Positions 20,961 to 27,944 of a stretch of DNA of 41,164 bases are shown in pieces (position 1 is the stretch's first letter; each line of letters starts with the position of its first letter). The notes under the pieces were generated by a model, which saw only the letters and a list, made by a program, of their open reading frames with translations, was not told the DNA's origin and ran no database searches. Both the position numbers and the translations under genes were made by a program. Origin of the DNA: Pavlovales sp. CCMP2436 (taxonomy: Eukaryota > Haptophyta > Pavlovophyceae > Pavlovales); assembly GCA_026770615.1 (NCBI GenBank), contig MU631335.1, positions 204,383-245,546 of the forward strand, in the 5' to 3' direction.

Positions 20961-21596
20961 ATGACGCGACTCATGTCGGTCGTATTTGCGCAGCCAAGTC
21001 CGGCCTACTTTGCCTTGCTGTGGGCCGCTGCGCTCGCGTGCCACATCTACGGCAAGCGAGATGCGCTGCACTACGGCATCGTGCTGATCGCCTGCCCTGC
21101 ACTCTGGACATTTCAAGAGTACGGCATCCATCGAGTCCTCATGCACGGAGCTATCGCGGTGATTAAGCAGAGCCACATGGGCCATCACAAGCACCCAACG
21201 AACCTGGACCGCCTCTTCATCCCGTGCGTCTTCACGACCGTCAACGCCGTGGTCAACGCCCTTGTCTACTTTGCATTGTTTGGCAAGAGCGCAGCGCTCG
21301 CCAGTGTGACCGGCAACGTGATCTGCTACACTGCGTTTGAATGGGCGCACGCCATCTGCCACAACGGCCACTCCAGTCGCCTCACGCGCGACGTTCGCAC
21401 TCACCATCTGGCGCACCATTTCGTCAAACAACGGCCGTGCAATTTTGGGTTCACGTCGGCGACGTGGGACCTCGTCTTTGGCACATACTACTCGAAGCAT
21501 CCCCTCGGCGCGAAAGCGCTCGTGCTCCTCTGCCCCTGGCCGCTTCTGCCCTTCATGGCCACCAGCCTCGGTTGGCGGAAAACGGAGCAAAATTGA
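20961..21596 (+). CDS. Fatty acid hydroxylase superfamily enzyme (sterol desaturase / FA 2-hydroxylase type)
   Basis: 211 residues from ATG 20961; a frame open further upstream is Arg-rich and unlikely. The di-iron histidine boxes are all present: HRVLMH (57-62), HMGHH (72-76), EWAHAICHNGH (127-137) and THHLAHH (147-153), followed by the family signature NFGFTSATWDLVFGT. Hydrophobic helices lie between the boxes, so it should sit in an endoplasmic-reticulum-type membrane and insert a hydroxyl into a fatty acyl or sterol substrate with O2. Spacing and the C-terminal signature fit fatty acid hydroxylases better than plant-type sterol desaturases, but the substrate cannot be read from sequence. 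It is followed after 113 bases by a patatin gene in the same direction. Coccolithoviruses carry members of this superfamily. Confidence 0.75.
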   Translation: MTRLMSVVFAQPSPAYFALLWAAALACHIYGKRDALHYGIVLIACPALWTFQEYGIHRVLMHGAIAVIKQSHMGHHKHPTNLDRLFIPCVFTTVNAVVNALVYFALFGKSAALASVTGNVICYTAFEWAHAICHNGHSSRLTRDVRTHHLAHHFVKQRPCNFGFTSATWDLVFGTYYSKHPLGAKALVLLCPWPLLPFMATSLGWRKTEQN

Positions 21597-21709
21597 ATTT
21601 GGCTCAATGCTTCGCGCGACGGCACCGACGCGCCGCACATCCGTGATGGCGTGCGGCCGGATGCGCCCATTGACGTTAAAGGGATCATTCATAAAGATGA
21701 TTGCTCGCG

Positions 21710-22370
21710 ATGGAGACGCTGCCAAGCGACAAGTGTCCATCGAGCCCGCTTCCTGCGTCCACCCGTCGCCACGACGTGCTCATGTGTGACGGCGGGGGTT
21801 TCCACGCCTTCTGGTACTCGCTCGGCAAGGGGAGCGTACTGCACGCGCACGCGCAGACCACTTTAGGATGGAGCTCGGGCGCGATGGCAGCTGTGCTCCT
21901 GACCGCGCTTCACCACATCGACTTCGCCACGGGTCATGCTGCCGCGCTGGAGACCAAGCAGAACGTCCCAATTGGGCTCGGCCGGCTCCACTCCGCGGTC
22001 GCTTACTTCCTCGACAAGCTCCTGCCGCACGATGCCCATATCCGGTGCCAGGGCCGACTGGGCATCATCCTGTGCGATCCTCTGCAGTGCTTTTTCGGTC
22101 GCGTGGAGACGACATGGTCAAGCAGAGATCGGCTGCGTCGTGGCGTCGACGTACGTCCCCGGCTTGGTCGGCATGAGCTTGACGGACCCTCTCTATCGAT
22201 GTGTGGACGGCGGCCTCAGCAGTAACCTGAGACCACTCCGTGCGAACGCGTGGACGACCCGGGGCCCGCCCGTCGGGTTTTTTGAATCATTCAGGCCCAT
22301 CACCAGCGAGCACGCATTCGACCTCTTCGAGCGCGGCAGGCGGGATGCGCTGAAGCTGGTGGACATGTGA
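21710..22370 (+). CDS. Patatin-like phospholipase, 219 residues after one frameshift
   Basis: From ATG 21710 the protein shows the patatin oxyanion motif DGGGFHAFWYSLG (27-39), the nucleophile elbow LGWSSGAMAAV with Ser55 in G-x-S-x-G, and the catalytic Asp in VDGGLSSN (about 166). The frame breaks in the T5 run near 22092; one T fewer gives a continuous reading through EIGCVVASTYVPGLVG to TGA 22370, and a length divisible by three. Patatins hydrolyse acyl esters of membrane lipids. The protein is short for the family but holds the catalytic Ser-Asp dyad. It lies between the hydroxylase (same strand) and the Mpo1 homologue (convergent, 37-base gap), so the three probably act on related lipids. 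Confidence 0.65.
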
Positions 22371-22407
22371 ACGCGCTCGCGACCCGCTCATGCCGAGCTT
22401 GAGCGGG

Positions 22408-23031
22408 TCATGGCATGCGCGCTCGCGCCGCGGTGAAAACCTCCTGGCGCTTGTTGACCAACGCCTCGAGATCGCGGCGCGCGCCGAGCGTCAGGTACAC
22501 TTCGATCAAGACAAAGTGGGGCGCCATCAGTAGCGCCTGCGCCAGGTTCTCGAAGAGGGCGGGCGCCCGGCGCTCGAACAACGCATGGCCTGCAAACTGG
22601 GAGATCCAGCAGGCGAGATGCACGCACGCGGCGGTGGTGACTGCGTCGGGTGTGCATGTGCGGTACCTGCGAGCCAGCCCATAGCAAGCGACGACACCCA
22701 GCGCGCTCAGAAGGCCATACGCGCTCTTGCGGTCGAGGGCGAGGTAGTAGAGCGCATAGATGGCCGCGATAAGCGCGCCCGCGTTGAGCGTGAGCAGCGA
22801 CCCAAGTGGCGGCGGGGTAGGCGCGATGGGCGTCGTGAAGTCGGCAATGACGAGCGCCGTCCACAGCAGCGGCCAAATGCACGCGATATGGATCGCTTGA
22901 TTCAGCCGGTTCGCATGGTAGCTCGCATAGAAGGCAAATTGCGACTCCAACTGAAAGAGATGCGCCGTGCGTGCGCAAGCGAAGATGAGCACGAGCGTGA
23001 GGCCGTAGACCACGACATCAAATGCTCTCAT
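22408..23031 (-). CDS. Mpo1/YGL010w-family (DUF962) 2-hydroxy fatty acid dioxygenase
   Basis: 207 residues with four or more hydrophobic helices. The family landmarks are intact: QFAFYASYHANRLNQAIH (31-48, with His39 and His48) and WISQFAGHALFERRAPAL (142-159, with His149). Yeast Mpo1 is an Fe(II) dioxygenase of the endoplasmic reticulum that shortens 2-hydroxy fatty acids by one carbon during phytosphingosine breakdown. The length is close to that of family members, and no frameshift is needed. It converges on the patatin gene and lies about 1.45 kb from a fatty acid hydroxylase, which could make its substrate. Finding the two together in a virus-like block is the most suggestive functional link in the window. 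Confidence 0.75.
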   Translation of the reverse strand: MRAFDVVVYGLTLVLIFACARTAHLFQLESQFAFYASYHANRLNQAIHIACIWPLLWTALVIADFTTPIAPTPPPLGSLLTLNAGALIAAIYALYYLALDRKSAYGLLSALGVVACYGLARRYRTCTPDAVTTAACVHLACWISQFAGHALFERRAPALFENLAQALLMAPHFVLIEVYLTLGARRDLEALVNKRQEVFTAARARMP

Positions 23032-23115
23032 CGATGGCTCTGCGAGCCCAAGCTGACCGAGCGCCTCGTCGTCAACTCCGACACAATTGCATTTAATAGC
23101 GGCTACAGGGGATTG

Positions 23116-23486
23116 TCACGCCTGTGAAGTACCCGTGTCAGCAAGTGAAGTACCCGTGGTCAGCGATCTCGCGACGTTCATGAGCTTATGGAGACGGTCA
23201 CTTCCCTTCTGCGCGCGGGTGGCCATCGCAGGCAGCAGCACCGCAACCATAGACGCACTCATCATCTCAGCGACTGCTGTGGTCATGTTGTCTGGGGGAA
23301 CACCTCCAGCTGCGCCCTGATCGCATTCAGCTGCGCCAGCAGCTGCGCGTGTTTGCTGACTGCGATTACGGCGGCGGGCTGGGCGACGAGGCCCGAGCAG
23401 GTGGAGGGCGCTGCGGCGGGCTCGGCGATGGCGGGCTGGTCGCGCTGGGCGGCGCGCTCAGCGGTGGCGGGCGCTCTCGAAATCAT
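23116..23486 (-). CDS. Small Ala-rich helical protein, 123 residues after one shift, unknown
   Basis: Start ATG 23486. The first frame (KHAQLLAQLNAIRAQLEV) stops early; one C more in the C5 run near 23297 carries on into NMTTAVAEMMSASMVAVLLP and ends at TGA 23116. The length is then divisible by three. The middle is probably helical and partly hydrophobic. No family was recognised. It shares a 12-base spacer with the divergent small gene at 23499, and precedes Mpo1 on the same strand by 84 bases. A 14-base direct repeat, GTGAAGTACCCGTG, lies at its 3' end (about 23125-23159). Confidence 0.45.
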
Positions 23487-23498
23487 TTCGTCAAAAAA

Positions 23499-23688
23499 AT
23501 GAGTTTATTAGTCAAAACCGTCCGCGTGCATGACGGCCACGCTACCGAAGCCTCTGATACCGCTGCCGCACAACACGTATCGAGGCGGGTTGGCAGAACC
23601 CGTGACTCGAATACAGGTCGCGTCGCTCACCCGCTCCAAGACGCGCGCGGCCTACGCGCTCGAGACCTGGCGCGAGTTGCGACGCTAA
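23499..23688 (+). CDS. Small basic protein, 62 residues after one shift, unknown
   Basis: The start at 23499 falls directly at the end of A7 (23493-23499). One A fewer in the A4 run near 23515 joins MSLLVK to PSACMTATLPKPLIPLPHNT and on to RAAYALETWRELRR, TAA 23686-23688. Without the correction an ATG at 23530 gives the last 52 residues. The C-terminus is Arg-rich, perhaps nucleic-acid or membrane binding. Its stop overlaps the stop of the convergent gene ending at 23685, the same arrangement as at 14653-14656, which supports a real gene. No family recognised. Confidence 0.45.
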
Positions 23689-25214
23689 GTCATCTTTTGA
23701 CCATTAGCATCGCACTGCCAACCTTCTTGACCAGGTTGCGAGTACAGCGAGCCGTAGCACATAGCAATCACTGAATTACGTGGTGCATTTCTATCGCTTG
23801 ATATTCCGGTCGCAAGATAAAATGGCGAGCGCCGATGTGCCCACTCATTGTTCCACCTAAATCCACAGTAGTTGCGGTCGCCTCCTCCGATGGCGTTATA
23901 CCAGTACTTACCGAGCAAACATCTGCTTCGGCACCGCTCGTTGGTCCCACATTCTATTATGGGCGTTCCTGGCTTGTTTGTCAAGTGAGACGTATCCCCG
24001 GGTCCGCAGTACCACTTGCCATCGGCCCGTTGCGTCCGTATAGCACCAGCGCAATTCATACAGCTGCTCATCGCCGCTGCTGCCAACGTGTTGTCGCATA
24101 CCGTATCAAACACAGGTTTACACGGTTTATTCCCGCCATTTGTAGGAGGTGCATCCGCTGATCTCCGGTCGTAACCGATGGGGCAATTGCAGCTGCAGTT
24201 CAAGCCCAGCCAGTCATATATCCCGCGATCACCGTTATTCTGCGACTTGTTGCACTCGACCCCGCACTCCTTGAATGACTCACCTCCGGTCCAATACTTT
24301 ACGCAGCCTGTGGCGACGCCTGCGTAGAACTGGTCCTTCTCGTACGGTTTGACGCTGCAGAGCGCTACGTCGTTGTTGCCAAGGCCATCGTTTTTTGGAT
24401 CGGCCGCCTGCGAGGTGGCTGTGAACATGTCTTGCTTGACCCAGCATTGCGCGGTGGTTGGGCCTCTCACGGTTGTATTGGGCACCGTGGCCAGCTGGAT
24501 AACGTCTACGGAGCTCTCGTACAAATTGCATTTTTGTATGGCTGCGCTGTCATAATCAAAGAGGTTGCAGTACGTGTCGCTGTTGCACGCGGTGGCACAT
24601 GCATCGAGAGTCACCACGGTACTCGCCGCAGTTGACCTGACGCCAGACTTGCCCGCGTCATATGTGGGGATGGCCGCGTTGCATGAGTTTATGAATGCTG
24701 ACGGGGTAACGACAGTACCATTAGTGCTCGATGGCCGAGCCAGTTGTTCAAAGTTGGAGAGCAACATATTGTTCATAGTGCTTGAAGTGGCATTGGTCTT
24801 TTCGTTCGAAGGTGGTCTTTCCTGCACTGTGATTTGACCACTCTCCGGATCCGTGATGAAATTGTACTGCTGCTCGAGCCACATGAAGTATACCGGTGTA
24901 CCGTCTATGGGCACCTGCATAGCGAGAACGCTGACCGTGTACACATTGCCAATCGGGAGCTGAACGGTACCCGTGAGTGTGAAAGCCTCGCCCGCTACAA
25001 AGCTGGAAGTGGCCGTGGCGACCTGGGCGTACATGTTTGCAGTGACGGTTGTCTGTGCAGACACCTGCTTGAGCTGCTGCACACCATTCGCATCCTCTGC
25101 AAGGACCGATACGGTACTCTGCGCAGCGTACAGCGTGACGCTCTTGATCTTCGGGAGCCCCAAATTAACAGGCAGTGTCACGCGTGCCGTTACACTGCAT
25201 GTAACTCTGTTCAT
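23685..25214 (-). CDS. Beta-domain plus PAN-like Cys-rich protein, 509 residues
   Basis: The start at 25214 (MNRVTCSVTARVTLPVN) is preferred over a longer frame, because A9 lies 17 bases upstream and the extension is unconvincing. Residues 1-160 look beta-rich. A PAN/apple-like segment follows (TLDACATACNSDTYCNLFDY, KCNLYESS), then Cys-rich text (KECGVECNKSQNNGDRGIYD, ECGTNERCRSRCLLGKYWYN) to a Tyr/Trp-rich end. Such extracellular-type, disulfide-rich modules suit a virion surface or secreted attachment protein. No signal peptide is seen, as often in virion proteins. It is a longer paralogue of the gene at 19764-20538. The frame is intact, unlike most neighbours. Confidence 0.6.
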   Translation of the reverse strand: MNRVTCSVTARVTLPVNLGLPKIKSVTLYAAQSTVSVLAEDANGVQQLKQVSAQTTVTANMYAQVATATSSFVAGEAFTLTGTVQLPIGNVYTVSVLAMQVPIDGTPVYFMWLEQQYNFITDPESGQITVQERPPSNEKTNATSSTMNNMLLSNFEQLARPSSTNGTVVTPSAFINSCNAAIPTYDAGKSGVRSTAASTVVTLDACATACNSDTYCNLFDYDSAAIQKCNLYESSVDVIQLATVPNTTVRGPTTAQCWVKQDMFTATSQAADPKNDGLGNNDVALCSVKPYEKDQFYAGVATGCVKYWTGGESFKECGVECNKSQNNGDRGIYDWLGLNCSCNCPIGYDRRSADAPPTNGGNKPCKPVFDTVCDNTLAAAAMSSCMNCAGAIRTQRADGKWYCGPGDTSHLTNKPGTPIIECGTNERCRSRCLLGKYWYNAIGGGDRNYCGFRWNNEWAHRRSPFYLATGISSDRNAPRNSVIAMCYGSLYSQPGQEGWQCDANGQKMT

Positions 25215-25231
25215 CTTATATGGAGCATGGA

Positions 25232-25240
25232 TTTTTTTTT
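25232..25240 (-). promoter_or_regulatory. A9 tract upstream of the PAN-like gene
   Basis: On the minus strand GAAAAAAAAATCC precedes ATG 25214 by 17 bases. It marks the favoured start over the longer open frame and belongs to the A-tract set of this block. Confidence 0.35.
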
Positions 25241-25256
25241 CCGTGACAATGCACAA

Positions 25257-25488
25257 GTCGGTAGTGAACGCAGCGCCCCGAGTCCAGGCACGTCGCAAAA
25301 TACCGCACAGCTGAATCGCACCATCCTGCGCTGAGAATTCCTTAACATGACTTCGACTCTATCTTAAAGCATGTACTGTTATCAACTGGGGAATAGCCGC
25401 TGCTGCAGTTGGACGGTCCGCGGTTCCACTCGCTACATGTGGTGGACTCTACTTTACGACACTGGTAATTTGGGCCGCCTCCCCCGTC
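25257..25488. repeat. Dispersed direct repeat, copy A
   Basis: About 230 bases nearly identical to 27711-27944. It carries the 3' ends of two genes that converge at copy B: the last codons of the 102-residue gene and the tail of the Cys-rich protein. Copy A sits between two other genes, so it is a transplanted gene-end segment. In its Cys-rich tail the codon at 25426-25428 is TGG where copy B has TGA, and the frame stays open to TAA 25342. Confidence 0.8.
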
Positions 25489-26839
25489 AGGCCAGCTTCC
25501 GCATGGCGCGTGCAACCGCCTGCTTAGACTTGTTCAACTTCTTTCTTTGCGAGAGCTCTAGATTGTGCGCGCCTTGCGCTTGCATTGCCCCCGGCGTCAG
25601 CTCGACGCCATATCGCATGCTGGAATACGCGTAGAACCCAAGGACGATGAGCACGAGGCCCAGTGTGCCCGCGGCGAATTTCGTAAAGTCGATCGCGGGT
25701 ACCGTCACCGCACCGGCAAGGTCACTGTCGAAGGCGTCTAGCATGTCGTGCAACGCGCCCCCGATCGCACGCACCTGTGCGGCGGGTACTGGTCCATTCC
25801 GCACCTGTCGCAAATTCGCAATCGCCTCATCAAATGCCTGATGGGCGATTACCCACACCTCGTTCAAGGATGCAGCCTGCTGGAGGGTAGCCACCAGGGC
25901 CTTTAGTTGCGTGGTGAACGATGGCGCGGCTGCATAGCGCACCACCGCCGATGAGCGGTTGGTCGCAGCCACCATCGACTGTATGTGCAAGGCGACGCCG
26001 GTAGTTGCCTGCTGGCCAGCCCAAAGGCGGTGCATCAGTTCTTGCAGGCGCTGCCCCTTGATGGCAAATATCATGCAGATGAACACCGCGACGTTGGGCA
26101 GCATATGCTCCATCTTCACCGCGGCGCGTTCGAGTTCGGCTCCGAATCCCCTCGGTGTGTTTTTCACCGCGGCTGCTTTCAAACCGGCCCGCAACGCGTT
26201 GGCATAGTTGGTATTGTTAACGTTGGTATTGTCGAGGTGAACGACCGGGTCGTTGAAAGGGGGAGGTGTCTGCATTGCGCGCAACAGCGATTCGCGACTG
26301 ACCGTAGTCGGCCACCTTGGAGCACTTCTTGGGCTCCATAGGGTCACTGGCGAGGGGGTGGTCGGTGCGGGCCACGCCAGTGGCGTGGGGGTGGTCGGGG
26401 CATTTGAAAGGGCATTGGCATTTACGAGATCTGCAAGCTGCTTACCAAGCCTCTTAAGTGTTTTCGCATGCTCGCGGGCCAGCCTGTTGATTGCCTCCCG
26501 GTGTGCGAGTTCGTTCAGCGCATTGGTGATTGGCGAGTCTGCATTGAGCGCATGTGCAGCATCACTACCTGGACGACTCTTCCTGTTCATTGCCTTCCGG
26601 CGTGCGAGTTCGTTGTTCATTGCCTCCCGGCGTGCGAGTTCGTTCAGCGCATTGGTGATTGGCGAGTCTGCATTGAGCGCATGTGCAGCATCACTACCTG
26701 GACGACTCTTCCTGTTCATTGCCTCCCGGTGTGCGAATTCGTTCAGCGCATTGGTGATTGGCGAGTCTGCATTGAGCGCATGTGCACTACCTGGACGTTT
26801 CTTATTGTATAGACGACTCGGAGCATGCCAGAGCGCCAT
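25487..26839 (-). CDS. Repeat-containing, C-terminally anchored protein, 450 residues
   Basis: The start at 26839 (MALWHAPSRLYNKKRPG) follows A7 by 14 bases. Residues 10-130 hold three imperfect repeats containing AHALNADSPITNALNE and RREAMN, encoded by tandem DNA at about 26488-26810. A Pro/Thr-rich linker and a long helical region follow. Near the C-terminus VPAIDFTKFAAGTLGLV leads into a transmembrane helix (LVLIVLGFYAYSSM) and a basic tail. It is probably a tail-anchored membrane or virion-envelope protein. No named family. A partial paralogue of its C-terminus lies at 27232-27417 on the other strand. The last bases run into repeat copy A. Confidence 0.6.
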   Translation of the reverse strand: MALWHAPSRLYNKKRPGSAHALNADSPITNALNEFAHREAMNRKSRPGSDAAHALNADSPITNALNELARREAMNNELARRKAMNRKSRPGSDAAHALNADSPITNALNELAHREAINRLAREHAKTLKRLGKQLADLVNANALSNAPTTPTPLAWPAPTTPSPVTLWSPRSAPRWPTTVSRESLLRAMQTPPPFNDPVVHLDNTNVNNTNYANALRAGLKAAAVKNTPRGFGAELERAAVKMEHMLPNVAVFICMIFAIKGQRLQELMHRLWAGQQATTGVALHIQSMVAATNRSSAVVRYAAAPSFTTQLKALVATLQQAASLNEVWVIAHQAFDEAIANLRQVRNGPVPAAQVRAIGGALHDMLDAFDSDLAGAVTVPAIDFTKFAAGTLGLVLIVLGFYAYSSMRYGVELTPGAMQAQGAHNLELSQRKKLNKSKQAVARAMRKLA

Positions 26840-26853
26840 ATCACTGCGCAAGG

Positions 26854-26871
26854 TTTTTTTCTCAAAAAAAA
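26854..26871. promoter_or_regulatory. T7-CTC-A8 tract between two coding segments
   Basis: TTTTTTTCTCAAAAAAAA gives an A7 tract on the minus strand before the gene starting at 26839. It also marks the end of the unrelated fragment at 26863-27236. It is quasi-palindromic and could act in both directions. Confidence 0.35.
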
Positions 26872-27236
26872 TGCGAGCCACCGTGATGACTCGTCTCCCG
26901 GCAATCAGCGTCGCGCGCAGGCCCTGCACGTGTGCGCAGACCTGCCCGCCGAGCAGCTCGTCAACCTTTCCTCGTGCAGCACGAACAGGTCGTGCGCCGC
27001 CATGCGCTCCACCTGAACCATCTCGGCGCGCACCGCGCGCCGGTCGAGGAGGAGCACGCCGCGCGGGATGTGGTGCCGCATCGTCAGCACGTAGAGACCC
27101 GTGCGCATCACGCACTCGTCCAGGTCGGCGAAGAAGGCCTCCCAGTACTTGTGGTCGTGCGCGCCAAAAGAGGTGTCCGGCGTGATGACCGGCGTCGCGC
27201 GGTCGGCGCGTGTCGCTGCGTACTCGCTGGTGCAGT
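26863..27236 (-). pseudogene. Internal fragment of an unknown protein
   Basis: Minus-strand text that reads like a real protein: SFGAHDHKYWEAFFADLD, GLYVLTMRHHIPRGVLLLD and MVQVERMAAHDLFVLHE. After one A more in the AAA run near 26966 it continues KVDELLGGQVCAHVQGLRAT to ITVARIFF. There is no start codon in context, and the 5' end meets the inverted paralogue fragment at 27232. It may be the middle of a gene cut by rearrangement. I do not recognise the family. Confidence 0.4.
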
Positions 27237-27417
27237 GACGGTACCCACGATCGACTTTACAAAATTCGCAGCGGGCACACTGGGCCTAGATCGCATCGAG
27301 CTGAAACCGGGAGTTATGGTAACGGTAGAAGAGCAAAATAAATGGAATAAGGCGCAGAAAGAAAAGAGTAAAAAGAAAAAATCAGCGCTTGCACGCCTCG
27401 CGCGGCAGTTGGCCTAG
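27232..27417 (+). pseudogene. Inverted partial paralogue of the 25487-26839 gene, membrane helix lost
   Basis: It reads VTVPTIDFTKFAAGTLGLD, then a Lys-rich tail ending LARLARQLA, stop TAG 27415. It matches the last about 70 residues of the tail-anchored protein, but the helix LVLIVLGFYAYSSM is missing: the match jumps straight to the charged tail. No start is visible upstream. It probably arose by inverted duplication followed by an internal deletion. Confidence 0.6.
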
Positions 27418-27491
27418 TCGGCAAAGTACGTCGTCTTGAAAATTCCCGTTGGTCTTTGCAACCTCCGAATTAATTATATCAGCCTCTTTTA

Positions 27492-27800
27492 ATGAGGGCC
27501 GTTAATACAAAATCTGACTTGAAAAAGACTGGCAACAAGGCGGCGGAGCCGTCACTTGAAGAGCCGCCCCCGGTAGAGTACAAACTCCCAGTGCAGGAGG
27601 CGCTCACGAGCTTTGCAATGCCAAGGTCCCCTGTCGCCCCACTCGATTTACCCGTCCCTCCTCCGCCACCGCCGCTTCAGCTTGACGAGGCAGTCCCAGT
27701 TGCCCCCGAGTCGGTAGTGAACGCAGCGTCCCGAGTCCAGGCACGTCGCATGATGCCATTTTCAAATACCGCACAGCTGAATCGCACCATCCTGCGCTGA
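27492..27800 (+). CDS. Small Pro-rich protein, 102 residues, unknown
   Basis: The ATG 27492 follows TCTTTTA in an AT-rich spacer. The protein has a Lys-rich start, a Pro-rich middle (DLPVPPPPPPLQLDEAVPV) and a tail RVQARRMMPFSNTAQLNRT. The tail is duplicated in repeat copy A (25257-25334). It ends at TGA 27798-27800, seven bases from the TAA (27808) that would close the convergent Cys-rich gene if its TGA at 27892 is read through. Function unknown. Confidence 0.5.
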   Translation: MRAVNTKSDLKKTGNKAAEPSLEEPPPVEYKLPVQEALTSFAMPRSPVAPLDLPVPPPPPPLQLDEAVPVAPESVVNAASRVQARRMMPFSNTAQLNRTILR

Positions 27801-27944
27801 GAATTCCTTAACATGGCTTCGACTCTATCTTAAAGCATGTACTGTTATCAGCTGGGGAATAGCCGCTGCTGCAGTTGGACGGGCCGCGGTTTCACTCGCT
27901 ACACGTGGACTCTACTTTACGACACTGGTAATTTGGGCCGCCTC
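27711..27944. repeat. Dispersed direct repeat, copy B
   Basis: Partner of 25257-25488. This copy is in its native place, spanning the 3' ends of the 102-residue gene (plus) and the Cys-rich gene (minus). Differences from copy A include an extra ATGATGCCATTTTC-type segment near 27750, a lost triplet near 27904, and TGA at 27892-27894 where copy A has TGG. Confidence 0.8.
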
